Assembly: GCA_942493055.1 (NCBI GenBank)
Contig: OW818680.1
Coordinates: 2,480,001 to 2,544,000, forward strand
Origin: CAIZQW01 sp942493055
Lineage (GTDB): Bacteria; Verrucomicrobiota; Kiritimatiellia; RFP12; UBA1067
DNA length: 64,000 nt
Reading direction: 5' to 3'
Shown here one piece after another: positions 1-7,610 of the stretch (position 1 is the stretch's first letter; every line of letters begins with the position of its first letter). A program made the translations under genes and the position numbers. The notes under the pieces are model-generated. The model saw nothing but the letters and a program-made list of their open reading frames with translations. It did no database searches and was not told where the DNA came from.

Positions 1-1
1 C

Positions 2-808
2 GGCGAATATATCGACTCCGCCGAAGCGTATGTGACCGCGGAACTCAATTTCAGGCGCGACCATTTTGCAGGCGCGGAGCGTCCGCTCTGCTTTGCTGCG
101 CGATCACGGCGCGTCGGCCTCTACAAAGGCATGATCGGCTTTGAATATGTGCGGGCGCTCGAACAGGAGATGCATGCGCGCGGCCGTTTCATGATGGCCA
201 ACAGCACGCCCATCAGTTGGTGCTGGCTCGCGCCGCTGCTGGATGTCATGGGCACTGAGACAGACTGGAAACATGGCGGCAAGTGGAGTCCGATGCCCGA
301 CGAGGAACTCCTCTATCGCCGCGCGCTCTGCAAGGGCAAGCCCTATTGCTTCCTGATGAACACGGATTTCAAAAAATGGACCGCGGATGATTCTGAGAAA
401 TTCATGAAACGCTCTCTGGCCTACGGCATGTTCCCCGGCTACTTTAGCGCGGATGCTTCCACCGGACATTATTTCACGCGGCCCGAACTCTATAACCGCG
501 ACCGTCCGCTCTTTAAGAAATACATCCCGCTCTGCAAGCGCGTCGCCGAGGCAGGCTGGGAGCCTGTCACAGGCGCCGTCTCTGATAACACGTCAGTGAT
601 CGTCGAGCGCTTCGGTGCTCAGCCAAGGCCCTGCTATCTCACGGTGTACAACCTAGGTGATATACGCCAGAAGGCCGTGATCACACTGACAGCGCTCAAT
701 GCCAAAGCCACATGCCACGAATTGGTCGCGCAAGGCGAAATTATCTGGCGCAACAAGCAGACAGCGATCGAACTCGATGCCGGCGACGTGCGAGTCATCG
801 AGTTGTGA
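2..808 (+). CDS. Glycoside-hydrolase-like protein, C-terminal part (5' end outside window)
   Basis: The frame is open from the first base, so the gene begins before the window; the GTG at 32 is an internal codon, not a supported start. What is visible (about 268 residues) looks like the end of a TIM-barrel sugar enzyme: alternating strand and helix segments with many Trp, Tyr and acidic residues (MANSTP, WCWLAPLLD, GTETDW, MNTDF), then a small beta domain over the last 80 residues (CYLTVYNLGD, VIELD). I do not recognise a named family and cannot identify catalytic residues. The stop at 806-808 lies 8 bases from the converging stop of the cytochrome gene. A role in glycan breakdown is inferred from fold style and neighbours only. 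Confidence 0.6.
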   Translation, partial: GEYIDSAEAYVTAELNFRRDHFAGAERPLCFAARSRRVGLYKGMIGFEYVRALEQEMHARGRFMMANSTPISWCWLAPLLDVMGTETDWKHGGKWSPMPDEELLYRRALCKGKPYCFLMNTDFKKWTADDSEKFMKRSLAYGMFPGYFSADASTGHYFTRPELYNRDRPLFKKYIPLCKRVAEAGWEPVTGAVSDNTSVIVERFGAQPRPCYLTVYNLGDIRQKAVITLTALNAKATCHELVAQGEIIWRNKQTAIELDAGDVRVIEL

Positions 809-816
809 TATTCCAT

Positions 817-1917
817 TCAAAAGCCGATCACAGGCACGGTTGGCGGGCGCTTGGGCACGCCTGCGGGATGGCAGTCGATGCAGCGCATCCGATGGATGTT
901 GTTCTTGCTGGCGCGCAAACGATAGGTCGTGTCCATCTTGGTCACATCCAATCCGCAGGATGTGCGTGCCGGATGGCACAGCGCACAGGAGCCGCGCGTG
1001 TCGTTCGAATGCGGTTTGTGGCAGGCTGCGCAACTGATCCCCTCATGCACGCCCGTCGGCGTACGGTCGTCGCCTGTGCCCGCCTGGCCGAAGGCGTTCG
1101 GCGCATGACACTGCGTGCAGAGCCGCTGGCGCGGATCGTTCGAGACTTTTACAAAGCGGTCCTTCTCCATGATTTTTGTTATGGATAGATCGTCGATCGC
1201 AAAGTGCTTCTTCTCCTGACGCACGTAGAAAGCGATTGTATCGCGACGGCAGTGCGGAGCGTTTGTGCTGACGCTCTGCACCATGCCAGGCATCTCTAAA
1301 GCTTTCTTGTAAGGACTGCCGGGCGCATGCAGGTTGTGGCAGGCGAGGCACGGGATCACAGGTCGCGCGGTCAATGACGGATCGCGGAAGCGCCACGGTC
1401 CCTTTGTGTCGAGCGGCGTGACCGCATCCGACATCTTGCCCTCGAAGAACATGCCGTGGCAGCGCAGGCAGTCGTCCGCCATCTGCTCGGTCTTATTGTG
1501 CTTCTCGTCCATGAAGATGGCCCCGTAGTTCTTGCCATGTCCGCCTTCCCGCCAGTGCGCGAACTCGCGCGCATGGCAGCTCTGGCATGCGTTGACCATG
1601 CGCACGGTCTGCGCCTCGCTCAGACGCATGTCGTCGTGGTCCGCCTCTGTCAGATGAAAGAAAACGCGCTTGGCATTCTCCTTCAGCGCGTGGACGGAAT
1701 CCGCTGACCCTCCATGACATTTCTTACAGGAGACCGCACGGTGCACTGAATTGGTCCAACGCATGTGCGAGGCCTGGATCTCATGGCACGAGACGCACGT
1801 CTTCTCGGGCGGCATCAACTCGAAGTAGCCGAGTCCCCCGAAGACCGTACACAGCAGAAACACGCCCGCCATGGCCACAGGCATCAGAAAGCATAACCGT
1901 TCTTTTTTGTTCTTCAT
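817..1917 (-). CDS. Membrane-anchored nine-haem c-type cytochrome
   Basis: Nine CXXCH haem-binding motifs are visible in order (CVSCH, CKKCH, CQSCH, CLRCH, CLACH, CTQCH, CAACH, CALCH, CIDCH). One N-terminal hydrophobic segment (about residues 8-33) leads straight into LMPPEKTCVSCH, the arrangement of NapC/NirT/NrfH-like anchored cytochromes. The start is placed at ATG 1917 (MKNKKERLCF); the open frame extends 55 codons further upstream but that part is repeat-derived and lacks protein character. The gene is last in a minus-strand operon after a GMC flavoprotein and its small subunit. It probably takes electrons from the dehydrogenase and passes them to the quinone pool or a terminal acceptor. 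Gluconate 2-dehydrogenase-type complexes usually carry a three-haem cytochrome, so nine haems is unusual. Orientation on the periplasmic side is inferred from the haem motifs. Confidence 0.85.
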   Translation of the reverse strand: MKNKKERLCFLMPVAMAGVFLLCTVFGGLGYFELMPPEKTCVSCHEIQASHMRWTNSVHRAVSCKKCHGGSADSVHALKENAKRVFFHLTEADHDDMRLSEAQTVRMVNACQSCHAREFAHWREGGHGKNYGAIFMDEKHNKTEQMADDCLRCHGMFFEGKMSDAVTPLDTKGPWRFRDPSLTARPVIPCLACHNLHAPGSPYKKALEMPGMVQSVSTNAPHCRRDTIAFYVRQEKKHFAIDDLSITKIMEKDRFVKVSNDPRQRLCTQCHAPNAFGQAGTGDDRTPTGVHEGISCAACHKPHSNDTRGSCALCHPARTSCGLDVTKMDTTYRLRASKNNIHRMRCIDCHPAGVPKRPPTVPVIGF

Positions 1918-1986
1918 GTTTACCTTCAATGGAATAATGGAATATGGGAATGATGGAATGGTGGGGGGAGACGGGATACCGGCTCT

Positions 1987-2037
1987 GGGAGGGGCACGCA
2001 TCTGCGTGCCTAGGACGAGCAGACGCTCGTCCCTCCC
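1987..2037. repeat. Tandem double hairpin at the 3' end of the GMC gene
   Basis: Two adjacent perfect 8-bp stem-loops: arms 1993-2000/2003-2010 (GGCACGCA) and arms 2013-2020/2025-2032 (GGACGAGC, loop AGAC). Both are enclosed by an outer GGGAGG/CCTCCC pair at 1987-1992 and 2032-2037. The GMC frame runs into the second hairpin and stops between the two. There is no U-run, so it is not a classical terminator. It may be an intergenic repeat that has moved into the gene end, or may protect or process the mRNA. Confidence 0.6.
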
Positions 2038-3713
2038 GAGGGCGCCTTCTTGCTGTCTGAAAAGCGGGCGCCGCCCTTCCACTCTTTCGCGATATACTCG
2101 CCCACCCAGTAGCCGAGCGCCATGATGGTCAGGGCCGGATTGAAGCCGCCGTTGGTCACATGAAGGCTGCCATCGGCGATAAACAGATTGTCGATCTCAT
2201 GCACCTGTCCGTAGCGATTCGCAACCGAGGTCTTCGGATCGTTGCCCATGCGGCAGGTGCCTGCCTGATGCTGACCGCCGCTCGGCCCGCCGAGTCCCGG
2301 CATACTGGTCCAGACGCCTGTCGCGCCCGCCTCCTTCAAGAGTTCGGCGGCTTTCCCGGAAATGAATTTCGCGATCTCGACATCGTGCGGATGGCGCCGG
2401 CCAGAGAGGCGCACCACGGGAATGCCCCAGTGGTCTTTGACCACAGGATCGACCCGCACGCGGGAGTCGAAGACCGGCATCTCCTGCACAGGCCCCATCA
2501 CGCGGATGATCCGCTTGAACTGGCTGCGCTGAAACTCCTTGTGCGCCAGTCCCCAGCTTGGAGATCCCGGAGGACGCGTCCGCGTAAAGCTGTAGGGCAG
2601 CGGGATGAACTCGTTGGCCAGCATCGCGCCGCCGCAGAGCCCCTTTGTGCCATGGCTGAAATCGCAGAAGGCGACTGTGGCGCCGGGTCCGGCCTCTTCG
2701 TAAATGTCCTGATCCATCAAGCCGCAGGCGCCGGTGTAGGCATGACCCTGCATGTTGCGCCCCACCCAGTCGTTGTTGTTGCCCGCACCGTTGGGGAAGA
2801 GCTTGGACTTGGAGTTGAGCAGCAACCGCGCGGTCTCTGTCGCTGAAGCGGAAACGATCACGAGGTCTGCGGTCTGTATCTGCAACCGGTCATGGGCATC
2901 AAAGTACTTCACGCCCTTGGCGCGGCCCTGGTCGTCCACCATCACCTCGCTGACGACAGCATCCGTGCGAAGCTCGCACAGGCCTGTGGCGAGCGCGGCC
3001 GGGATCACGGTATTCTGCGTGCCGCATTTGGCATTGATGGGACAGGCGAAGCCGCAGCAGGAGCGCATGTGGATGCACTTGGGGCGTCCGCCATAAGGAA
3101 TGGAGTTGCGCAGCATCGGAATGGGGAAGGGATGCCACCCCAGCCGCTTGCCGGCGTCAAAGAGAATACGGCCCTCCTTGTTGTACGGGAAAGGGGGCAT
3201 GGGCCGCTCTTTCTTGCGCGGCGGCGCAAAGGGGTTTCCCTCATCGCTGCCCGCGACGCCAATCTCCCACTCGGCGCGCTCGTAACAGGGCTCAAACTCC
3301 TCGTATGTCATGGGCCAGTCATCGAGCGTGGAGCCTTCCGGTCGCCCATAAATTGTTTTCAGGCGGAAGTCCTGCGGCATGAAGCGCCAGCCCATGGCGC
3401 CATAGCTCAGCGTGCCGCTGCCCACGCAGGCGGCGTTGTTGTTGTACCCGCCTTCGCTCGGCAGCACGATGCGCGTAGAACCATCCGCGTTTTCAACCAC
3501 GCGGCAATACCGCGCATCATCCGGTCCGTAGGCATTGCCCAGCACGGTCGTACGCTGCGAGATCAGTTCGTCGTCTGTATGATCCTCGAACGAATGCCAC
3601 TTGCCGCGCTCCAGCATCACCACTGAAAGTCCGGCCTCGGCCAGGACCTTCGCCACGACGCCGCCGCCTGCGCCTGCGCCGACCACTACTGCATTGACAT
3701 GTTTATTCCCCAC
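2010..3713 (-). CDS. GMC-family FAD oxidoreductase, catalytic subunit
   Basis: 567 residues with the GMC layout: N-terminal dinucleotide-binding motif GAGAGGG (about residues 12-18) followed by VVMLERG, a Cys-rich middle stretch (CIHMRSCCGFACPINAKCG), HQAGTCRMG near residue 497, and the C-terminal NGGFNPALTIMALGYWVGEYI-type block that closes the FAD and substrate site. This is the membrane sugar/alcohol/gluconate dehydrogenase branch, which works with a small subunit and a cytochrome. Both partners are present here: the small subunit ends 22 bases upstream and a multihaem cytochrome follows 92 bases downstream. The protein has no signal peptide of its own; in this family export can ride on the Tat signal of the small subunit. 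The last residues (PSGGTSVCSS) are encoded by a palindromic repeat and look like an acquired extension. The substrate is not predictable beyond a polyol or sugar. Confidence 0.88.
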   Translation of the reverse strand: MGNKHVNAVVVGAGAGGGVVAKVLAEAGLSVVMLERGKWHSFEDHTDDELISQRTTVLGNAYGPDDARYCRVVENADGSTRIVLPSEGGYNNNAACVGSGTLSYGAMGWRFMPQDFRLKTIYGRPEGSTLDDWPMTYEEFEPCYERAEWEIGVAGSDEGNPFAPPRKKERPMPPFPYNKEGRILFDAGKRLGWHPFPIPMLRNSIPYGGRPKCIHMRSCCGFACPINAKCGTQNTVIPAALATGLCELRTDAVVSEVMVDDQGRAKGVKYFDAHDRLQIQTADLVIVSASATETARLLLNSKSKLFPNGAGNNNDWVGRNMQGHAYTGACGLMDQDIYEEAGPGATVAFCDFSHGTKGLCGGAMLANEFIPLPYSFTRTRPPGSPSWGLAHKEFQRSQFKRIIRVMGPVQEMPVFDSRVRVDPVVKDHWGIPVVRLSGRRHPHDVEIAKFISGKAAELLKEAGATGVWTSMPGLGGPSGGQHQAGTCRMGNDPKTSVANRYGQVHEIDNLFIADGSLHVTNGGFNPALTIMALGYWVGEYIAKEWKGGARFSDSKKAPSGGTSVCSS

Positions 3714-3735
3714 GCTGACCCCCGTTCCAAAAATT

Positions 3736-4326
3736 TTAACTCTGTTTAGCCGGATAGCGGTTCTGACCGATCACCCGCGGATACTCCAACCCCATCATCT
3801 TGTAACTCGCGTAGTTCCGATTGCCGCCATGCTTCGGACTGCCGTAAAAACCCTGCATCGCATGGTCGCGCAGCAGATTGAAAAAAGTTTTGGACGACGG
3901 ATCCGTCCATATCTCCTTGGGCACCTTGCCGGACTCCAGCGCCTGCAAGAGCCGCGTCTGGTCCGGCCATGGCAGCGCCTCGAAGGGCTTCTGGAACATC
4001 GCCTGGCTGGTCTGCTGAAGAGACTTCAGCCCCTTGCGATACTGAGCGCGAAAACGCTTGTAAGGGCCGCGGAGTTGCTTGTCGATAAAATAGACGACCC
4101 CCGCCTCATGAGCGCCAGGGTCTTTGTCCGCCGGGATGATCTGCTCGCACACCAGATCCACGAGATGAGCCTCTTCGGCTGTCAACGTTTTGAACGGTCC
4201 GGTCGGCGCAGGGCCGAGGCGTCCCACCAGCGCAGCGCCTCCTGCTCCCGCTGCAATGCCGCCTGCAGCAGCAGCCATGAACTTCAGACAGGTCCGACGC
4301 GAAGTCCCGCATGTTTTACTTTCCAT
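3736..4326 (-). CDS. Gluconate 2-dehydrogenase subunit 3-like protein (Tat signal)
   Basis: About 196 residues. The N-terminus carries a twin-arginine signal (SRRTCLKF followed by an Ala/Gly-rich hydrophobic stretch) and the body resembles the gluconate 2-dehydrogenase subunit 3 family (TLTAEEAHLVDLVCEQIIPAD, GVVYFIDKQL, FFNLLRDHAMQGFYGSPKHGGN). The family partners a GMC flavoprotein, and the GMC gene follows directly. The longest frame begins at a TTG (4341); ATG at 4326 or 4329 is preferred because GGAAAGGGG lies just upstream. It is the first gene of the operon small subunit, GMC, cytochrome. The likely job is to bring the folded flavoprotein through Tat and help assemble the complex at the membrane. 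Confidence 0.82.
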   Translation of the reverse strand: MESKTCGTSRRTCLKFMAAAAGGIAAGAGGAALVGRLGPAPTGPFKTLTAEEAHLVDLVCEQIIPADKDPGAHEAGVVYFIDKQLRGPYKRFRAQYRKGLKSLQQTSQAMFQKPFEALPWPDQTRLLQALESGKVPKEIWTDPSSKTFFNLLRDHAMQGFYGSPKHGGNRNYASYKMMGLEYPRVIGQNRYPAKQS

Positions 4327-4451
4327 CATACCCCTTTCCAATAATTTTTTGATTATAGCCGAAACAAGCTGACCAATTCAATTGCTATTGCTAGGCCGAC
4401 ACGTATTTCGTCCGAGGCATAACATTTCACACGAAAGAACAGAAGAATCAA

Positions 4452-4546
4452 CGGCTCACCGGGACGGTTCGCCCTACCCGCTTCGCACGGGTCAACTATC
4501 TGATCCGAAGGCGGTAGGCGGTAGGGCGAACCGTCCCGGTGAGCCG
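4452..4546. repeat. Palindromic intergenic element, family 1, copy A
   Basis: Perfect 27-bp inverted arms at 4452-4478 and 4520-4546 (starting CGGCTCACCGGGACGG) around a 41-base middle that contains GGGTCAACTATCTGATCCGAAGG. The same arms and middle recur at 44493-44584, and a shortened, inverted copy lies at 60120-60202. It is non-coding and sits in the divergent-free gap between the small-subunit gene and the nucleoside-hydrolase gene. Size and structure resemble REP/BIME or MITE-like elements. Confidence 0.85.
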
Positions 4547-4557
4547 CGAAGATCATT

Positions 4558-4592
4558 TTTGCAAATTGAAAAGCGCCTTTTCGATTTGCAAA
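4558..4592. other. Strong hairpin between operons
   Basis: Arms 4558-4566 and 4584-4592 (TTTGCAAAT/ATTTGCAAA) continue after one mismatch into GAAAAG/CTTTTC with a CGC loop, giving a 16-step stem. It lies downstream of the nucleoside-hydrolase stop (minus strand) but is not followed by a U-run, so terminator function is uncertain. Confidence 0.5.
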
Positions 4593-4637
4593 GTCGCCCT
4601 TTCGAGCAAGCCAGAAATTGAAAAACGAAATGCACGT

Positions 4638-5648
4638 TTACTTCGCTGCGGCGGGAGGCTGGATCATGAGATCTTCGATGATCTCCTGGACAGCAGAAGG
4701 ATGGAGCAGGCCGGCCTCGGGACGGGCGGTCGCGTCCAGCAGTCGCCACTCGGCGCGCGGACCTTTTGCGCCGGGCGTCCAGGCGAACGAGGCGTCAGGG
4801 CGCATCTCGATGCGGCCGGACTCAAGCGCCCAGTAGGGTTTGTCGCGCGGCCCGACGCCGCGGACCGCAAAGAGCACGGAATAGAGGTCGGCGCAGTGGC
4901 GGTCCTTCGCCGGACCTTTGAAGTAAAGCTCGTAGGCGACCCGGACCGGGTTATGGGTCGAGGTCTGTGAAAGCCTCGCACCGGCACGCAGACTGTGCCC
5001 TACCTCGCGTCCGCAGAAGACGATCTCCGTGGGCCACGCCTCGATGGCGGCCACGGCTGAGGCCGTGTCGCGCGTCCAGTTGACATTCGAGGCGTCGATG
5101 CCGGGGCGGCGCTCGAAGTTGCCGCCCATGTTCACCCAGCGGACCACTTTGGCGGCTGCGAGCGCGCGGCCGCTGAGCGGGCTGATATCATCGGGCTTCG
5201 AGTTCAGCAGGTTCTTGATGTTGGTGGCGTAGCCGACCGTCAGGAGCACGACGCTGCGGTCCTTCTGCGCAACCAGCAGCTTGCGGTAGGCAACGAGCGC
5301 ATCGGGGACCTCTGAGGCCGCGATTGAAAAACGTTGCGCCATGGGCTGGGCGTAGGCCGAGGGCATATTCACACCCGAGCCCTTCACCGTGGCGACCGGG
5401 AGCGCAGCGCGTCCGTAGTAGGTGTTCACGGCGACGATGGCAGGAACGCTCCACGTGTTCAACCCGGAGCAGAAGGTGGCCAGGATCTCGCACTCGCCGC
5501 AGTCAGCAAGCGCGTGCAGCAGACCCAGTGCGCCGGGGTCGTCACAATCGGTCATGAAGTCCGTGTCAAAGATGACGCGGACAGGCTCGGCGGTGGCGGT
5601 GAGCGCCCACAGAAAAAAAGCGACAAGGCTGGCAAGAAGGTTTCGCAT
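4638..5648 (-). CDS. Secreted nucleoside-hydrolase-like protein
   Basis: 336 residues. ATG 5648 begins a clear signal peptide (MRNLLASLVAFFLWALTATA, cleavage before EPV); the open frame upstream of it is repeat-derived. Directly after the signal comes VIFDTDFMTDCDDPGA, the Asp-rich calcium and ribose binding motif of inosine-uridine nucleoside hydrolases (DxDxxxDD). Later segments (VNMGGNFERR, NWTRDTASA, IVFCGREVGHSL) match the family core. Relatives in PVC and Bacteroidota genomes are often exported and their substrates are unknown; hydrolysis of an N-ribosyl or related bond is the family reaction. It is followed on the same strand by no gene before the repeat region and preceded by GH16, so it may be co-transcribed with that gene. 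Confidence 0.8.
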   Translation of the reverse strand: MRNLLASLVAFFLWALTATAEPVRVIFDTDFMTDCDDPGALGLLHALADCGECEILATFCSGLNTWSVPAIVAVNTYYGRAALPVATVKGSGVNMPSAYAQPMAQRFSIAASEVPDALVAYRKLLVAQKDRSVVLLTVGYATNIKNLLNSKPDDISPLSGRALAAAKVVRWVNMGGNFERRPGIDASNVNWTRDTASAVAAIEAWPTEIVFCGREVGHSLRAGARLSQTSTHNPVRVAYELYFKGPAKDRHCADLYSVLFAVRGVGPRDKPYWALESGRIEMRPDASFAWTPGAKGPRAEWRLLDATARPEAGLLHPSAVQEIIEDLMIQPPAAAK

Positions 5649-5712
5649 AAGTGGATACTTGAAACTCGAAACTGGAAACTGGGGGGAACATCGAACGCTC
5701 AACATTCGTTCC

Positions 5713-5735
5713 ATTCGTTTAATTCGGTGATAAAA
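5713..5735 (+). repeat. AT-rich palindromic element, family 2, half copy
   Basis: ATTCGTTTAATTCGGTGATAAAA is split here into two runs for reading: ATTCGTTTAATTCG then GTGATAAAA. It is identical over all 23 bases to the right arm of the complete element at 20861-20928. It lies between the GH16 stop and the nucleoside-hydrolase start. Confidence 0.7.
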
Positions 5736-5747
5736 GTTGCCTGCCGT

Positions 5748-7550
5748 TTATTCCTGCTGCCAGACACGCACGTAGTCGATCAGGAATTCAGCAGGAAGCT
5801 TGGCATCGTCCAGCCAGTCATTGTCCCAGCCGCCTGCGGGCAGCGTGAACATGATGTGGCCGGGCACGTTCATGATGCGCTCCGTCTTCCAGCGGCCGAT
5901 CTCCTGTCCCTGGCAGTAGAAGACCGCCTCGCCGGGCGTCCAGAGCAGGCCGGAGGTGACGAAGCCGTCCTTGTCGGGCGAATAGTAAATCGAGGTGGAG
6001 CCGATGCTCTTGTGCTCCTTGCCGTAGCCGTCCCAGTGCAGGGCGATGTTGAAGCGGTTGACGCCCCAGCGCGTGAGATGCTCCATGATGTCGAACTCCA
6101 TGCCGCCGTTCTTGGTGTCGGAGCGCTTCCACTGCGGCTCATTGACTCCGCCGCGGTCGGGCATCATCCAGAAGGCGGGCCAGACGCCGGGCTGGGTGGG
6201 CAGCTTCATGCGGGCCTCGAAGTAACCATAGCGCTGGGTGAACTTGCCGTAGCTTTCCAGGAAGCCGGTGGCGTAGTCGCTCTGCGGGCGCTTGGGGTCA
6301 TCGTTGTGATGGCCGCGCTGCTTCATCATCTTCAGATGGGCCATGCCGTCTTTCACGTAGGTCGTCTCCTTGGTGAAGTGCGAGACCTTGTCCCAATAGT
6401 TCTCGCCGTAATAACTCCACTTGTTCGTGTCCACGGCAGAGCCTTCGAACTCATCGCTGAAGGTCATCTTCCAGGCTCCCTCCACAGGCGGACGCTTGCC
6501 GAGCCAGGCAGGAAGCGTCTGGGCGGCGACGCCGATGGCGAGGCGCTCCACGGTCAGGGAGGCGGCCTCCGCTCCCTGCGCCTTGAGGTCGAGGGTGATG
6601 ACATTGGCGCGGTCGCTGGCAAAGTGGGAACCGCTCTTCTTGTCCTCGCCGTTCCAGAGGCTCTTGCTGGCAAAGGGGAGTGTCACGCTCTGGCGCGCGC
6701 CAGGGGCCAGCTCGACGGTGAGCGGGTCGGTCTTCGTACCGTCGTTGGCGAGGGTGAGGGTTGCTGTGAGCGGGGCGGCGCCGTCATTGCGCAGCGCGGC
6801 GACGAGCTGGTTGCCGTCGCGCAGGGTCCAGCGTCCGACAACAGGCTTGAAGGTCACAGAGCCCTCCTTCTTGCCGGAGGCGAGCGCAAGGCGGGCCGTG
6901 CCGTTGGTCTTCGGGCCGCTCCAGGCGACGGCGAGGTCGCGGGTCACGGTCTGCATGGCCACGCCAGCCTGCTCGCTCAGCAGCACGCCGTTGGGCGGGG
7001 CGATGCGGATGGAGTTCGGATCAACAGGCGGCGTCTCCCCTGACACGCCTGCGGCGGCGAGGGACTCCACGCGGAAGACGGTGGGCGCATCCTTGGTCTT
7101 GCCTGCGAAGAGCAGCAGCTTAGTGATTGCGGCGGGTTTCAGCTTGTAGGCGGGCTTGTGGCCGAAGCTGTGGCCGAAGATCACCTTGACCGTGCCGACT
7201 GCGTTGGGCTGGAGATAGAGGTTCTCTGCGTTCCAGGGGTTCGCCTTCCAGTCACCGTCGTCATCCATGCGCAGGCAGATGGTGACGGGCTTGGTGCCGA
7301 GGTTGCGCACCTTCGCCTCGACATGGCCGTAGGCTGAGAGGTTCCAGACCTTGTCCGCAGGCGTGAGCGTGATGCCGGGATAGCCTTCGTCCCCGGGCTG
7401 GACCGTGACGGTCAGCCCCTCTGCGGCGCTGGCAGCGGAGACCTGTGCGGAGCTGGGGGCCGTCTTCGCATCCAGCAAGGAGAGCGGAGCAGCGGCATGG
7501 GAGCAGAGCGCCGCGAAGAGGGCGGCGGAGAAAACGTGCGACAGATTCAT
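5748..7550 (-). CDS. Secreted GH16 family glycoside hydrolase
   Basis: 600 residues from ATG 7550, which has AAAAGGAATCC as ribosome site and opens a signal peptide (MNLSHVFSAALFAALCSHAAA). Residues 30-360 are beta-rich accessory modules, probably carbohydrate-binding. The C-terminal third is a GH16 jelly roll: FSDEFEGSAVDTNKWSY at its start, FTQRYGYFEARMKLP, WPAFWMMP, and the catalytic signature EFDIME at about E485/D487/E490. The ExDxxE spacing is the beta-bulge form found in laminarinases, agarases and related enzymes. Family activity is endo-hydrolysis of beta-1,3/1,4 glucans or galactans by a retaining mechanism; the exact glycan cannot be read from sequence. It acts outside the cytoplasm and sits among other exported sugar-related genes. 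Confidence 0.9.
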   Translation of the reverse strand: MNLSHVFSAALFAALCSHAAAPLSLLDAKTAPSSAQVSAASAAEGLTVTVQPGDEGYPGITLTPADKVWNLSAYGHVEAKVRNLGTKPVTICLRMDDDGDWKANPWNAENLYLQPNAVGTVKVIFGHSFGHKPAYKLKPAAITKLLLFAGKTKDAPTVFRVESLAAAGVSGETPPVDPNSIRIAPPNGVLLSEQAGVAMQTVTRDLAVAWSGPKTNGTARLALASGKKEGSVTFKPVVGRWTLRDGNQLVAALRNDGAAPLTATLTLANDGTKTDPLTVELAPGARQSVTLPFASKSLWNGEDKKSGSHFASDRANVITLDLKAQGAEAASLTVERLAIGVAAQTLPAWLGKRPPVEGAWKMTFSDEFEGSAVDTNKWSYYGENYWDKVSHFTKETTYVKDGMAHLKMMKQRGHHNDDPKRPQSDYATGFLESYGKFTQRYGYFEARMKLPTQPGVWPAFWMMPDRGGVNEPQWKRSDTKNGGMEFDIMEHLTRWGVNRFNIALHWDGYGKEHKSIGSTSIYYSPDKDGFVTSGLLWTPGEAVFYCQGQEIGRWKTERIMNVPGHIMFTLPAGGWDNDWLDDAKLPAEFLIDYVRVWQQE

Positions 7551-7610
7551 TGTGGATTCCTTTTTTGTTTTATGACTCATTCCAACACATGTTGAGCGAT
7601 CTCTCGTCGA

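Noticed and set aside
1918..2082. 55-codon N-terminal extension of the cytochrome gene
   Set aside because: It consists of repeat and intergenic sequence and would bury the membrane anchor; ATG 1917 fits.
4452..4546. CRISPR repeat or tRNA-like structure
   Set aside because: Only one palindrome per site with no regularly spaced array, and no cloverleaf or anticodon arm.
5334..7043. Long plus-strand open frame of 569 codons
   Set aside because: It lies opposite the GH16 and nucleoside-hydrolase genes, has no domain-like sequence, and results from GC-rich codon bias of the true genes.
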